Source: Pseudarthrobacter sp. NIBRBAC000502770 | GTDB taxonomy: Bacteria; Actinomycetota; Actinomycetes; Actinomycetales; Micrococcaceae | Reading direction: 5' to 3' | Assembly: GCF_006517815.1 (NCBI RefSeq) | Contig: NZ_CP041198.1 | Coordinates: 1,240,001-1,304,000, forward strand | Length of the DNA: 64,000 nucleotides | Shown here: one piece after another, positions 34,329 through 43,164 of the stretch | How positions within the stretch are numbered: position 1 is the stretch's first letter | Layout: every line of letters starts with the position of its first letter | Made by a program: the position numbers and the translations under genes | Notes under the pieces: model-generated | The model's input: only the letters and a program-made list of their open reading frames with translations | Databases searched by the model: none | What the model was told of the DNA's origin: nothing

Positions 34329-34347
34329 CTGATGACGCTTACACTAG

Positions 34348-34363
34348 AGAACAATCGTTCTCC
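34348..34363. promoter_or_regulatory. TetR operator 2 (palindrome)
   Basis: GAGAAC-AATC-GTTCTC, identical half-sites to the copy at 34313. Twin sites of this type upstream of a TetR gene usually mean autoregulation, here possibly by a dimer pair. Confidence 0.7.
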
Positions 34364-34392
34364 AGGCAAGCGACAAGAAAGAAACACTCACT

Positions 34393-35079
34393 GTGGCCCC
34401 ATCCGAGTCAGTTGAGAATGGGGCCGTCCCAAGCAGGCCCGATGATGCCGCCGCCAGGGAGCTGGTACTCGAGGCCGCCGGCCGACTGTTTTACGCCCGT
34501 GGATTTACCGGGGTGGGGATGAATGAACTGCGGGCAGAATCCGGTATCCCGCTCAAGCGGCTGTACCGTTTATTCCCGGCCAAGGAAGCCATCGTGGAAG
34601 AGGTTCTCCACCACTGGAAAGACGTCTGGACCGCCGGGATCACCGCCCAGGTCCAGGCAGCACAGGAGCCGCGCGAACAGCTCCTGGCGGTTTATGACTT
34701 CCTCGCCGACTGGTTCACCTCACCGGGATTCCGGGGGTGCGCGTTCATCAACTCCTTTGGTGAGGTCGGAGGTGCTTCCGGGCGCATCAAAGACATCGTC
34801 AGAGAACAAAAAAGGCACTTCCAGGACTACCTGGCCCGGCTGGCAGCCGAGGCCGGGGCACCCGATGCGCTGGCTCCGCAGCTTGCCATTCTGGCCGAGG
34901 GGGCCATCACCACAGCGGCCATCGCAGCCAGCGCCGCACCGGCCCACCACGCCCGCGCAGCCGCGGAAATCCTCATCGACGTCGCTTTCCACGCCACCCC
35001 CGTCGGCCTCAACAGCACGGGCAGCCCCACTGACGGCATTCCGTCATCTCCAACCCCCAGGCCAATGCCCGGCAAGTAG
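34393..35079 (+). CDS. TetR/AcrR-family regulator
   Basis: 228 residues from GTG 34393, with AGAAAG upstream. The N-terminal helix-turn-helix (AARELVLEAAGRLFYARGFTGVGMNELRAESGIPLKRLYRLFPAKEAIV) is typical TetR; the C-terminal domain is helical and contains GCAFINSFGEVGG, a pattern of some AcrR/QacR-type regulators. Two perfect palindromes lie in the upstream region. Its target set is probably its own gene and perhaps a neighbour; the nearest plus-strand gene is the ferritin-like protein at 35461, and the nearest divergent start is sigK. Ligand unknown. Confidence 0.88.
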   Translation: MAPSESVENGAVPSRPDDAAARELVLEAAGRLFYARGFTGVGMNELRAESGIPLKRLYRLFPAKEAIVEEVLHHWKDVWTAGITAQVQAAQEPREQLLAVYDFLADWFTSPGFRGCAFINSFGEVGGASGRIKDIVREQKRHFQDYLARLAAEAGAPDALAPQLAILAEGAITTAAIAASAAPAHHARAAAEILIDVAFHATPVGLNSTGSPTDGIPSSPTPRPMPGK

Positions 35080-35460
35080 CGTGCGCCAGCCGCGCAACGA
35101 CGCCCCTGCGTGCCCTGATGTGAGCCCGTGTCGAGAATCGCAAGCTGCGCCAAAGCCCCGCTGACCCGCCGGCCTGGGGGTGAGCATACGTCCTGTGCCG
35201 GCCTCCACGTGTTGCACCGTGCCGGGTGACTGCCGGGGGGCCGGGGCCCGGGGATGGGCCGGACCGCCCGTGAGGGCAGGTTCCCGCGTCGTGGCCGGCA
35301 CCATTGCCTTTTCCCTTCCTCATCATCGACGGAGAGGGTACGGTAGCGCTTATCACGGCCGTTTTGGCTGTGGCGACGAGGGCACGTCGCAGCGCTGGGG
35401 TGCGCTAAAGGACCGAGTCCTGCCCCCGCCATTTCAATCTGAATGGCAGGAGAATGTTCC
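35080..35460 (+). other. Intergenic stretch before the ferritin-like gene
   Basis: No gene seen. It is GC-rich, and the overlapping ORFs are unlikely to be coding. A ribosome site (AGGAGA near 35448) belongs to the next gene. The region may hold its promoter, but no motif is clear. Confidence 0.4.
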
Positions 35461-36417
35461 ATGTTCGAACAGCGTTTCATAGTTGATGCAATTTCCCGCA
35501 GTGCCGAAAACGCGGTGGACCGACGCAGGTTTTTCCGTGCCGCCGGCCTAAGCGGTATCACGGCCGGCGCGGCGTTTGTCGCAGCGTCCGCGGCCGCTTC
35601 CCCAGCCGTCGCGGAAGAAGACGGAGCGCCAAGTGACGCGGCGATCCTGAACTTCGCCCTGAACCTGGAATACCTCGAGGCGGAGTTTTACCTCCGTGCG
35701 GTCACCGGCACCGGCCTGCCGGAGAACATGACGACCGGCACGGGCAAGCGCGGCCCGGTGACCGGTGGACGGCAGGTGACGTTCAAAACCCCACTGATCC
35801 AAAAGTACGCCCAGGAAATCGCCGGGGACGAAAAAACCCACGTCGCCTTCCTGCGCAGCGCCCTCGGCTCCGCGGCAGTCTCACGGCCCAGCATCAGCCT
35901 TGACGACAGCTTCACCGCCGCAGCCCGGGCCGCCGGATTGATCGGTGCCCACGATACGTTCGATGTTTACGCCAATGAAGTGAACTTCCTCTTCGGGGCG
36001 TTCATCTTCGAAGACGTCGGTGTCACCGCCTACAAAGGCGCCGCCCCTTTAATCAGTAACAAAACCTACCTCGAGGCCGCAGCCGGTTTACTGGCCGTGG
36101 AGGCCTATCACGCCGGGATTATCCGCACAACGCTCTACGCCCTCGGTGTGCAGACACCCGCCATTTACACCACCGTGCAAAAGATCTCGGACGCCCGCGA
36201 CAGCCTGGACGGGACAACGGACCTGGACCAGGGCATCGGCACCGCCTCCACGGCCAACCTCGTTCCGACCGACGCGAACGGGCTGGCCTTCAGCCGAACC
36301 GCGGCCCAGGTACTGAACATCGCCTACCTCGACTCCGAGCAGGTCAGCTCCGGCGGCTTCTTCCCCGCTGGCGTCAATGGCAGCATCAACACCAGCGGCG
36401 ATAACGACAACGACTAA
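35461..36417 (+). CDS. Tat-exported ferritin-like domain protein
   Basis: 318 residues from ATG 35461. A twin-arginine signal [16 protein letters not shown] precedes a hydrophobic A-rich stretch cut near AVAEED. The mature part has ferritin-like helices with Glu/His: [51 protein letters not shown] and [13 protein letters not shown], giving the E..E-x-x-H pattern of two pairs. Similar to the bacterial ferritin-like_2/Rds1 group of unknown role. It may handle iron or oxidative stress outside the membrane, possibly together with cupredoxin and copper genes further on. Confidence 0.9.
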   Translation: MFEQRFIVDAISRSAENAVDRRRFFRAAGLSGITAGAAFVAASAAASPAVAEEDGAPSDAAILNFALNLEYLEAEFYLRAVTGTGLPENMTTGTGKRGPVTGGRQVTFKTPLIQKYAQEIAGDEKTHVAFLRSALGSAAVSRPSISLDDSFTAAARAAGLIGAHDTFDVYANEVNFLFGAFIFEDVGVTAYKGAAPLISNKTYLEAAAGLLAVEAYHAGIIRTTLYALGVQTPAIYTTVQKISDARDSLDGTTDLDQGIGTASTANLVPTDANGLAFSRTAAQVLNIAYLDSEQVSSGGFFPAGVNGSINTSGDNDND

Positions 36418-36466
36418 AACAACCGAACAAAAAGCCGGGCCTGCACCCTATGTGTCCGGCAAAAGA

Positions 36467-36512
36467 GAGACGCACCTTCCCCCACGCGGCAGCGTGGGGG
36501 AAGGTGCGTCTC
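36467..36512 (+). terminator. Perfect 21-bp hairpin, likely terminator
   Basis: A 21-bp perfect inverted repeat (36467-36487 and 36492-36512) with a 4-base loop, 50 bases after the ferritin-like stop. No T-run follows, so a bidirectional or Rho-assisted terminator is possible. Confidence 0.65.
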
Positions 36513-36637
36513 CAATCATCGGGCACGGTCACCCGACATGCCCGACCAGGGACGCGCGGTGCGGTGCGTTGCCAGCTGCCCCGCACCGCCGGGTCCCGTA
36601 CTTCTCCCGGCCCCGGCCGCCCTGGTGCCCGTGAGGC

Positions 36638-36817
36638 TTAGTCGGAGCCGGTGTCCTGCGCCTCGAGGTGTTTGGCCATAGCCTCAACGGCCTGGTTCCA
36701 GCGAACTGCAAGAGCTTGTCTGCTCAACGGTTCGAACATGCCCGACAGTACCCTCTCCAGAGCATCGTAGGCTGCGTCTTTGACCCGTTCCTGGGCCGCA
36801 GGGCTGTAATAGTTCAT
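36638..36817 (-). CDS. Small hypothetical protein
   Basis: 59 residues from ATG 36817 (MNYYSPAAQERVKDAAYDAL); the longer frame to 36892 has no support. It looks helical with a regular amphipathic pattern. The next minus-strand start 5' to it shows no clear ribosome site. Function unknown. Confidence 0.5.
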   Translation of the reverse strand: MNYYSPAAQERVKDAAYDALERVLSGMFEPLSRQALAVRWNQAVEAMAKHLEAQDTGSD

Positions 36818-36954
36818 GCCCATAATTCGGCACAGAGACACCAAAAGATGGGCTCCTCCGGGACGGGAGCACCAGGGGCAACCGCCGAGCAAACACCGGG
36901 AACGAAGATTCGACTACCCAGGCGAGTTCCTGCCCCGGTCCCGCTCTCTCCCAT

Positions 36955-37262
36955 GAGGTGTGGCGTGTATCGGCCGGGAGAATTGGGGTGGGGCCGCTGT
37001 GCTCTCCGTGCGGGGCGGCGTCGGTTACGGCGAGTCCGGGGGCGGTGATCGCGGCGTCCGGCGAGGGCGGGGGCAATGTGGCCAGAAGCGGGAGTCCTCA
37101 GCCTGCGGCAGGGCGGGTCGAACTGTGGGAAGGCCACCGTGCCCGTGGCCGCCTCCCTGGTAGCCCAGACCGTTACCCGTTATCGGTACCCCCGCCGGGG
37201 CGGTACTGCGACGGCTGACGATCTTGTCCTGAGAAAGCCCGACACCGAGGGTACGCCGACCC
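36955..37262 (-). pseudogene. Decayed remnant of a DUF4383 gene and its His-tail partner
   Basis: Reading the minus strand, one frame shows LGVGLSQDKIVSRRST, matching LGVGLSQDKTV at the end of the DUF4383 gene (32779). The next frame shows AAITAPGLAV..PHGEHSGPTP, matching AAITTPGL..VPHGEHGSSTP at the end of the following gene (32159). The order is the same as in the intact pair, but most of the second gene is missing and its stop is lost. So this is a truncated duplicate. Confidence 0.65.
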
Positions 37263-37407
37263 GGGAACCTGATGCCGACAGGGATGCACGCGCGCGATAG
37301 CGCGGTTCCGTCGATCCTGGTGCCCGTCCACGGCCCTCGCGGCAACGAATCCCAGTACAGGGCGATAGGGTGTCGGCCAGAACTACCTTCTGAAAGGTGT
37401 GTGCTTT

Positions 37408-38040
37408 ATGGGACGAGTCAGTCCGCCGACACGATCACTAACGCGTCCGGTGCTCTTGCCCGCTCTCGCCGGGCTGACGATGCTGGTTCTGGCTGGATGC
37501 GGCGCCGGACCCGCTGACCCCATGCCCGGTCCGGCTACTTCGATAACGGCCTCTGCCGTAGCCAATAGCCCATCAGCGTCGCCGCTCTCTAATACCCAGG
37601 TTGCTGCAGCCGGGGGGCCCTCAGCAGCGGCCTTGATGGTATGTGGGGAGGAAACCCGGGGCAACATCAGCCAGATCCTGGCCCTTTCCACCGTTCCCGG
37701 GACCGCGGCGTCCTGGGCGGACAAACTCTACACCTGCACCTATACGCTGCCGGCCGGGTCCCTCGTTCTCTCGGTCAAGGAAGCAGCGGACCCTGATGCT
37801 GCCCGCGTCACGTTCCAGGATCTGCAGCGGAGCACGCATGCGGCGGCCCCGATTCAAGGATTAGCGAACCTCGGCTTCCCGGCGTTCCAAACGCCGGCCT
37901 CCGCCGTTTTCGTCAAAGACAACTTCGTGTTGACCGTGGACGCGGCAGCCCTGCCTGACACGCTGGGACCCAACCAGGTCACCCGGGCCGCGTTCGCCTA
38001 CCAGGTCGCGACCACGGTCCTGGCCTGCTGGTCCGAATAA
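37408..38040 (+). CDS. Lipoprotein of unknown function
   Basis: 210 residues from ATG 37408, GAAAGG upstream. Signal peptide with a lipobox LVLAGC|G, then a Ser/Ala-rich linker and a folded domain (VCGEETRGNISQIL..LYTCTYTLP..AAFAYQVATTVLACWSE) with several Cys. It should be lipid-anchored on the outer face of the membrane. Cys pairing (V-C-G, Y-T-C-T-Y, L-A-C-W) may stabilise it. It lies 188 bases upstream of the CHRD operon and on the same strand. Confidence 0.75.
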   Translation: MGRVSPPTRSLTRPVLLPALAGLTMLVLAGCGAGPADPMPGPATSITASAVANSPSASPLSNTQVAAAGGPSAAALMVCGEETRGNISQILALSTVPGTAASWADKLYTCTYTLPAGSLVLSVKEAADPDAARVTFQDLQRSTHAAAPIQGLANLGFPAFQTPASAVFVKDNFVLTVDAAALPDTLGPNQVTRAAFAYQVATTVLACWSE

Positions 38041-38228
38041 GGGCCAACCGGAACCAACCGGAACCAGACCCCAGAAGAAGGCTTCCACATTTGCGCAGGT
38101 CAGGGGGCGGTGAAAAAGTTTCTCTGGCATTTGACCAATCCGTGACGTGGGGCACAACGAACCATTAGTGTCACAGTCATGTGCGCGCCCATCAGGGGAG
38201 CGTCCATTCCAATGGAGGAACAAAAATC

Positions 38229-38978
38229 ATGAAGAAATCCGCTTTCCTGATTGCCCCGGCCCTGGCCCTGGGCGCCCTCGCACTCTCCGTCAGCCCGGCC
38301 CTCGCCGCGGATGGCACGAACTACCAGGCGAACCTGGCCGCTATCAACGGCAGCAACGCCTCCGGATCCGTCATGATCACCGTCAACGGCGATCAGGCCA
38401 CCGTCACCGAAAAAGTCTCCGGTCTCGCCGCCGAGTTCAACGGCGCCCCCTACCCGCACGTCCAGCACATCCATATCGGCGCCAAGGGCACCTGCCCTGA
38501 CATGTCGGCCGACACCAGCAAGGACGGCGTGATCAGCACCACCGAAGGCGCCCCCTTCTACGGCGGGATCGGCACGACCCTCTCCACCAGCGGTGACACC
38601 AGCCCCGCAGCCGGGACCGACCTGAAGGTCGCCGGGATGGGCGCCTCCTACACCTACAACCGGACCTTCACCCTGGACGCGAAGACCGCCGATTCGCTCA
38701 AGGCCGGCACCGCCGTCGTCGTCGTCCACGGCCTGGACCCGGCAACCCTGCCCGCGGCAGCCCAGAAGGAACCCAGCGACCTCGTTCCGTCCCTGCCCCT
38801 GGCCGCGACCTCACCGGCCCTCTGCGGGACGCTGAAGGCCATGCCCGCAGGCGCCCCCGGCACCGGCATCACCACCCCGGCCCCGGCCGGCCCTGACCTG
38901 GGCCTCCTCGCCGCCGGTGGCGGCCTCGTCCTGGCAGCCGGCGGAGCCTACGCCCTCCGCAAGAAGATCGCAGCCTAG
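38229..38978 (+). CDS. Secreted CHRD-domain protein with C-terminal membrane anchor
   Basis: 249 residues from ATG 38229, with GGAGGAA at 38214. Signal peptide (residues 1-26, ALAADG), then a CHRD-type domain with GSVMITVNGDQATVTEKVSG, HVQHIHIGAKGTCPDM and TAVVVVHGLDP. The C-terminus has a hydrophobic GLLAAGGGLVLAAGGAYAL helix and a KK end. This is the cell-wall sorting layout, yet no LPxTG is seen before the helix; TPAPAG or GPDLG could serve. The next gene is a class F sortase, so it may be the substrate. CHRD domains may bind copper or act as secreted adhesins. Confidence 0.8.
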   Translation: MKKSAFLIAPALALGALALSVSPALAADGTNYQANLAAINGSNASGSVMITVNGDQATVTEKVSGLAAEFNGAPYPHVQHIHIGAKGTCPDMSADTSKDGVISTTEGAPFYGGIGTTLSTSGDTSPAAGTDLKVAGMGASYTYNRTFTLDAKTADSLKAGTAVVVVHGLDPATLPAAAQKEPSDLVPSLPLAATSPALCGTLKAMPAGAPGTGITTPAPAGPDLGLLAAGGGLVLAAGGAYALRKKIAA

Positions 38979-39013
38979 AGCCTAAGAAAGCCCTGGGAAG
39001 TTCAGGAACCCTG

Positions 39014-39739
39014 ATGGGAACTGAAAACAGCAGCCGCCGCGGACGCGTTATCGCCTCCGCGGCGGCCGCGTTGCTCCTGGCCGGCGGCATCACCACCATC
39101 GGCCTGGGCCTGCACGCCGAACCACCCACACCCGCGGCAACCAGTGTCTCGGTTTCCGCGCCGCCACCCGGTACCGCGACCGGCCCGGCCGGTCCCGCTC
39201 CGGTCCCGGCCGCAGCGAACATTCCTTCTGCACCGGCCCCGCCAGTGCCCCCGGCCCCGGATGCCTCACTGCCGGCCTCCGTCCCGGTCCAGATCGACGT
39301 GCCCTCCGTCGGAATCAACGCGGCCCTGACCCCGCTGGGCAAGCAGGCGAACGGCGAAATCCAGACCCCCTCCGGTGAACCCGGCTCGCCCGGGGGCTGG
39401 TATCAGGACTCACCGACTCCGGGCCAAACCGGGTCCGCGATCATCCTTGGCCACGTGAACGCCACCAACAGTGACATCGGGCTGTTCTACCGGCTTCACG
39501 AACTCACCCCGGGCCATGACATCACCATTACCCGCGCGGACCACACCGCCGCCGTGTTCACCGTGGACAAGGTCGATGTATACCGCAAAGCTACCTTTCC
39601 CACGATCGAGGTCTACCAGAACGCCGACCGGCCTGAGGTCCGCCTGATCACCTGCGGCGGCTACAACCCCGCCACCAGGGAATACCTGGACAACACCGTC
39701 GTCTACGCGCACCTCACCTCCAGCCACCCAGCTTCCTGA
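39014..39739 (+). CDS. Class F sortase
   Basis: 241 residues from ATG 39014. An N-terminal hydrophobic segment (residues 10-35) anchors it, a Pro/Ala-rich linker follows, and the sortase domain shows ILGHVNAT (catalytic His), RLITCGG (catalytic Cys) and ATREYLDN (Arg), the class F triad. It would be a membrane-anchored transpeptidase, active on the outside. The CHRD protein upstream and cupredoxin downstream are probable partners or substrates, although neither shows a plain LPxTG. Same operon as its neighbours (gap of 70 bases to the next). Confidence 0.9.
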   Translation: MGTENSSRRGRVIASAAAALLLAGGITTIGLGLHAEPPTPAATSVSVSAPPPGTATGPAGPAPVPAAANIPSAPAPPVPPAPDASLPASVPVQIDVPSVGINAALTPLGKQANGEIQTPSGEPGSPGGWYQDSPTPGQTGSAIILGHVNATNSDIGLFYRLHELTPGHDITITRADHTAAVFTVDKVDVYRKATFPTIEVYQNADRPEVRLITCGGYNPATREYLDNTVVYAHLTSSHPAS

Positions 39740-39809
39740 CGCCTGCACCGCCCGCCCGTTCACGGCCGGTCTTCAGGCCTTCCGCCACCGATCCCCAAGA
39801 GGCAACACT

Positions 39810-40298
39810 ATGAAGACCACGGCCCGCCATCGCCTCACCCTGACCCTTATCGGTGCCGCGACCATCATTGGGGCCAGCGCCTGCGGCACGGCCGGGACCG
39901 GGACAGGCTCATCGACCGCCCCGTCGACGACGACCGCGTCAACGGCGTCCATGGATCCGGGCATGAGCATGAGCGGTTCTCCGATGCCCTCATCAATGCC
40001 GCCATCCATGGCAGCGACGACCGGTACCCCAAGCGGGTCCAACGCAGCAGCGGCCGACGCGACGATTCACATCAAATCCTTCGCCTACACCGGCGCCGAG
40101 GGTGTTCCGGCCGGGTCAACGGTGACGGTGATGAACATGGACAACGTCGCCCATACGGTCACCGCTGATGACGGATCCTTCGACGTCGTCGTCAAAGCCG
40201 GGGCGAGCACCACGTTCACCGCCCCGGCAAAGCCGGGCACCTACACCTACCACTGCACCTACCACTCCAACATGCACGGAACACTGGCCGTCAAATGA
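39810..40298 (+). CDS. Cupredoxin-like copper-binding lipoprotein
   Basis: 162 residues from ATG 39810, AAGAGGC upstream. Lipobox ASAC|G, a Met/Ser-rich linker (MSMSGSPMPSSM) and a plastocyanin/azurin-like fold. Type-1 copper ligands can be read as His in NVAHTVT, then Cys, His and Met in YHCTYHSNMHG. The Met-rich linker can also bind Cu(I). It is probably a copper carrier outside the membrane. The next gene overlaps it by four bases. Confidence 0.9.
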   Translation: MKTTARHRLTLTLIGAATIIGASACGTAGTGTGSSTAPSTTTASTASMDPGMSMSGSPMPSSMPPSMAATTGTPSGSNAAAADATIHIKSFAYTGAEGVPAGSTVTVMNMDNVAHTVTADDGSFDVVVKAGASTTFTAPAKPGTYTYHCTYHSNMHGTLAVK

Positions 40299-40792
40299 GT
40301 GCGGACCCAGGATCCACACGGGGCCCCAGCGACACAGGAAACACGAAACCGCTGAACCGGGCCGGCCGGGGCAAAACCGCAGGGCTGGTCCTGCGGATCC
40401 TGGCCGCCGCGGCCCTGGCCGTGGACGCCGCCGTGCACGCCGGCCTTGCCCCGGGCTACCAGTCCGCCACTCCCGAAGGTTTCGGCGAGGGCAATCTCTT
40501 TCTCGCTGAGGCCGCCGTCGCTGCGGTGTCCGGGCTGTACGTCCTGATCCGCGGCAGCCGCCCGGCCTGGATCCTTGCCCTGCTCACCGCCGGCGGTGGC
40601 CTGGGCGTCCTGCTCCTCTACCGCTATGTCGACGTCCCGGCGTTCGGGCCCTTCCCCGCCATGTATGAACCGGTCTGGTTCTTCGAAAAAGCCCTCACCG
40701 CCCTCGCCCAGGGCGTCGCGGTCCTCCTCGCAGCCACCGCCCTGAATCTCGACCGCCGGCCCCGGCCTGCATCTGCCACGGCAGGGCAGTAA
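40295..40792 (+). CDS. Four-helix membrane protein
   Basis: 165 residues from ATG 40295, overlapping the cupredoxin stop (ATGA). An N-terminal basic region precedes about four transmembrane helices. The first loop holds HAGLAPGYQSATPEGFGEGNLF and the second YRYVDVPAFGPFPAMYEPVWFFEK. Pattern unknown to me. The tight coupling to the cupredoxin gene suggests a copper-linked membrane role. Confidence 0.75.
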   Translation: MSADPGSTRGPSDTGNTKPLNRAGRGKTAGLVLRILAAAALAVDAAVHAGLAPGYQSATPEGFGEGNLFLAEAAVAAVSGLYVLIRGSRPAWILALLTAGGGLGVLLLYRYVDVPAFGPFPAMYEPVWFFEKALTALAQGVAVLLAATALNLDRRPRPASATAGQ

Positions 40793-40803
40793 ACCGCCAC
40801 CAA

Positions 40804-40836
40804 ATCCCCTAATCGGGGGGAGTCCTTCCGGGGATT
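40804..40836. terminator. Weak hairpin between convergent genes
   Basis: AATCCCC pairs with GGGGATT over a 20-base loop between the stops of the convergent genes at 40792 and 40857. A plausible bidirectional terminator, without a T-run. Confidence 0.4.
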
Positions 40837-40856
40837 CCTCTGGTCAGCAGCCGGGT

Positions 40857-41591
40857 TCAGTCATCGAAATGCGTTGTCGTGACCGTTAGGCCGGCGGTGC
40901 GGGTGATGAGTTCCTGGGCGATGAAGGCGATTTTTTCGTTGCGGTGGTTTGACGCGTGGCAAAGAATGTCGAAGGCCTGGTCCTTGGAACACCTGTTCTC
41001 AGCCATGATCATTCCGCAGGCTACATCGATGGCTGTCCGGCTTTCCAGGGCGGCCCGTAGATGGGTTGACACCTCCTCGGCGGCAGCGACTCTTAAAGCC
41101 ACCCGCATGGCCCCGATTGCAGTGTCAGCGAAGGTCACCGCCTCTGCGACCACGCCATCACCGAAAACACCTGGGGCCGGGGCAAAGAAACCCAGCACCC
41201 CGCTGGCCTCCTTACCAAGGTGCAGCCCGATGCCAACAACACTGCCGCCTTCCGGCCCGGGCAGGTCCCTCTCAAGACCCCCCCGCTCTAAACCGGTGCC
41301 ACTATCAACGACAAAAGTCTGGGCCCCGGCTCCGGGCGCATCGGTACCGGAACGTTGGCACAGAAGTCGTACGGAGTCTCCCAGCCTGGATGCGTTCGGG
41401 CTGTTGCCGGCAATCAGAGTGGAGCGTTTGGGCCTGTTCAGAGTGATCACGGTTTCGGTCCACGTTCCGGTCACCCGGTACATCATCTCCGCAGCGGCCG
41501 CGCACAACCCCTGCAGGAAACCTTGAAGGTCTTCGGCCGCCACCAAGGCATACAGCCGCTCTCCGTCACTGATGCCCGCCCCCGCCGTCAT
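40857..41591 (-). CDS. GAF-ANTAR RNA-binding regulator
   Basis: 244 residues. Residues 20-165 form a GAF-like sensor domain; the last 60 residues are an ANTAR domain: STHLRAALESRTAIDVACGM..AENRCSKDQAFDILCHASNHRNEKIAFIAQELI. ANTAR proteins bind short RNA hairpins to prevent termination. The target here is unknown. In Actinobacteria GAF-ANTAR proteins are common and often isolated in the genome. It is convergent with the cupredoxin operon, and divergent from no strong neighbour. Confidence 0.9.
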   Translation of the reverse strand: MTAGAGISDGERLYALVAAEDLQGFLQGLCAAAAEMMYRVTGTWTETVITLNRPKRSTLIAGNSPNASRLGDSVRLLCQRSGTDAPGAGAQTFVVDSGTGLERGGLERDLPGPEGGSVVGIGLHLGKEASGVLGFFAPAPGVFGDGVVAEAVTFADTAIGAMRVALRVAAAEEVSTHLRAALESRTAIDVACGMIMAENRCSKDQAFDILCHASNHRNEKIAFIAQELITRTAGLTVTTTHFDD

Positions 41592-41766
41592 GGACTAAAT
41601 CTAGAAGCACAAAACCAACGCCACAACAGGTGCAGCCAACAGCTATGCTGCCGACAGCAGCGAGGAAGCCACCCCGATCCTGCAAGAAGCACATGAGACG
41701 CTCTACAGCTAACTGCTCGACACAGTATGGGGCAGTCCCCTTGGCGACCTGGGTCCTGCCCTGCTG

Positions 41767-42342
41767 TCAGGAGTCGGGGCGGTTCAGCCGCCGCTTGACG
41801 GTGACCGCCAGCCACACGAACGCGATGGTGAGCAAAAGCGCGACGGCGGCGGCCACGATTATCCCCGTGGGCGGGCCTGTGCTGGTACTTGTGCCGGTGG
41901 CGGGTGGGGCAGCTAAAGGGGAGGGCTTGGGGCCCGCGGTGGAACTCGCGGTGCCGGCGGTGAAGGTGAAGGTACCTTCGATGGCGTGCCCATCGGCGGA
42001 GGCAACCCGCCAGATCACCGTGTAGTTGCCTTCCGGCGCGCCGGGGGTGATGGCCTGCGTGACGTGGTTGTCGACGATAGCAACGGGCCCATCCGCCCGG
42101 TCGATGCCGTTGGCGTCTTCAACCCGGATCACAGACCCGATCGCGAGAGGGGTGTGATCGAAGGTCAGACCAATCTGGGTGGGAACAGTTCTGACAACGG
42201 AGCCCTTCGCAGGGACGGTGCTCTCGAGCGTGTCGTGGGCTTGTGCCGCGATGGTTGGGAGCATCAGGAACGCTGCCGTGGCGAGGGCCATCAGGACACC
42301 CATCGCCGTCGTTTTGGTGCTGTACAGGTTGGGCGTCTTCAT
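41767..42342 (-). CDS. copC: CopC-domain copper protein, copy 1
   Basis: 191 residues from ATG 42342, AAAGGA upstream. Signal peptide (cut near AQA|HDT), leaving an N-terminal His, the CopC copper ligand. The CopC fold shows HDTLESTVPAKGS, GLTFDHTPL, NHVTQAITPG and DGHAIEGTFTF, with a second His. A membrane helix and a short basic tail end the protein. It lies downstream of ycnI with an 80-base gap; both probably handle extracellular copper. Copy 2 lies at 56226. Confidence 0.92.
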   Translation of the reverse strand: MKTPNLYSTKTTAMGVLMALATAAFLMLPTIAAQAHDTLESTVPAKGSVVRTVPTQIGLTFDHTPLAIGSVIRVEDANGIDRADGPVAIVDNHVTQAITPGAPEGNYTVIWRVASADGHAIEGTFTFTAGTASSTAGPKPSPLAAPPATGTSTSTGPPTGIIVAAAVALLLTIAFVWLAVTVKRRLNRPDS

Positions 42343-42423
42343 GGGCAGGTCCTTTGTCGTGGGGTTCCGGCGGCGGTGCGGCGAGGATGATTAGGACCCT
42401 CTCCGCACCACCGTCGGGGCAGA

Positions 42424-43164
42424 TTATTTAGCTGCGCGGGTGCGGCGCCCGGTCAGAACCAGGCCCAGCGCCGCTGCGCCGAGCACGAACCCGGCAGAAC
42501 CCAGGATGATGGCCCATACCGGTGCTCCGTCTCCGGACTTTTCGGAGGCCTGGCTGACAGGGCCGGCACCGGCTGGGGCGGCCGTCGCTGAGGCCGCTGC
42601 GGTGGCCGCCCCGTCTTCGGCGGTAGTGGTGAAGGACGGGGCCGGGTGTTGGGGTTCCGGCTGACCTTCCGTGACCGTTTCGGCCCAGTTCACGACGCTT
42701 CCGTCCGTGTACGTCTGGGTGGCGGGCAACGTCACAGTGGTTCCTGCCGCAGGCAGCCTGCCCACCGAGATGGAGAAACCCTGGTATTCGTTCTGTCCCA
42801 GTTGATGGGCGGCGTCGGCGGTCCACACGACCGAACTCGGCGCCTTGGTCACTGTCGTCCCGGCGATGGTGACCGGGGCGGGAAGGTCAGTGGTGATGAC
42901 CTGGACGCTCCAGCCTTCCAGGGGTTTGACCGAAACGGACGTGAAGGGCGTGTGGGTCGGGAGCTTGACCTCCAGTTTGCTGGTCTTGGCCGTCGGGGAT
43001 TCGTTCGGGACATTAAAGGTCAGGTGCGCGTAACCGTTGGCGCCGGTGTCATCCGGATTAACCGTGACATGGGCAGAAGCCGCGGTGGCACCCAGGACAA
43101 CAATCCCGGCGGTGGCTGTGCAGGCCGCCAGCGACTTGATGGTACGGCGGAGTGGGGCGTTCAT
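42424..43164 (-). CDS. ycnI: YcnI-type (DUF1775) copper-associated protein
   Basis: 246 residues from ATG 43164, with GAAAGG ten bases upstream. Signal peptide ends SAHV, giving an N-terminal His as in YcnI/DUF1775. The domain shows HVTVNPDDTGANGYAHLTFNVPNES, WSVQV and VVWTAD..QNEYQGFSISVG. The C-terminus has an AATAAAS-rich linker, a membrane helix and a basic GRRTRAAK end. YcnI-type proteins bind Cu(II) through the His brace with a conserved Trp. The reading frame is open, in frame, right back through the previous gene (see that entry); I take the start at 43164. Confidence 0.88.
   Translation of the reverse strand: MNAPLRRTIKSLAACTATAGIVVLGATAASAHVTVNPDDTGANGYAHLTFNVPNESPTAKTSKLEVKLPTHTPFTSVSVKPLEGWSVQVITTDLPAPVTIAGTTVTKAPSSVVWTADAAHQLGQNEYQGFSISVGRLPAAGTTVTLPATQTYTDGSVVNWAETVTEGQPEPQHPAPSFTTTAEDGAATAAASATAAPAGAGPVSQASEKSGDGAPVWAIILGSAGFVLGAAALGLVLTGRRTRAAK

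Noticed and set aside
38041..38070. Tandem CCGGAACCAA motif as a possible CRISPR or iteron
   Set aside because: Only two short copies; no array structure.
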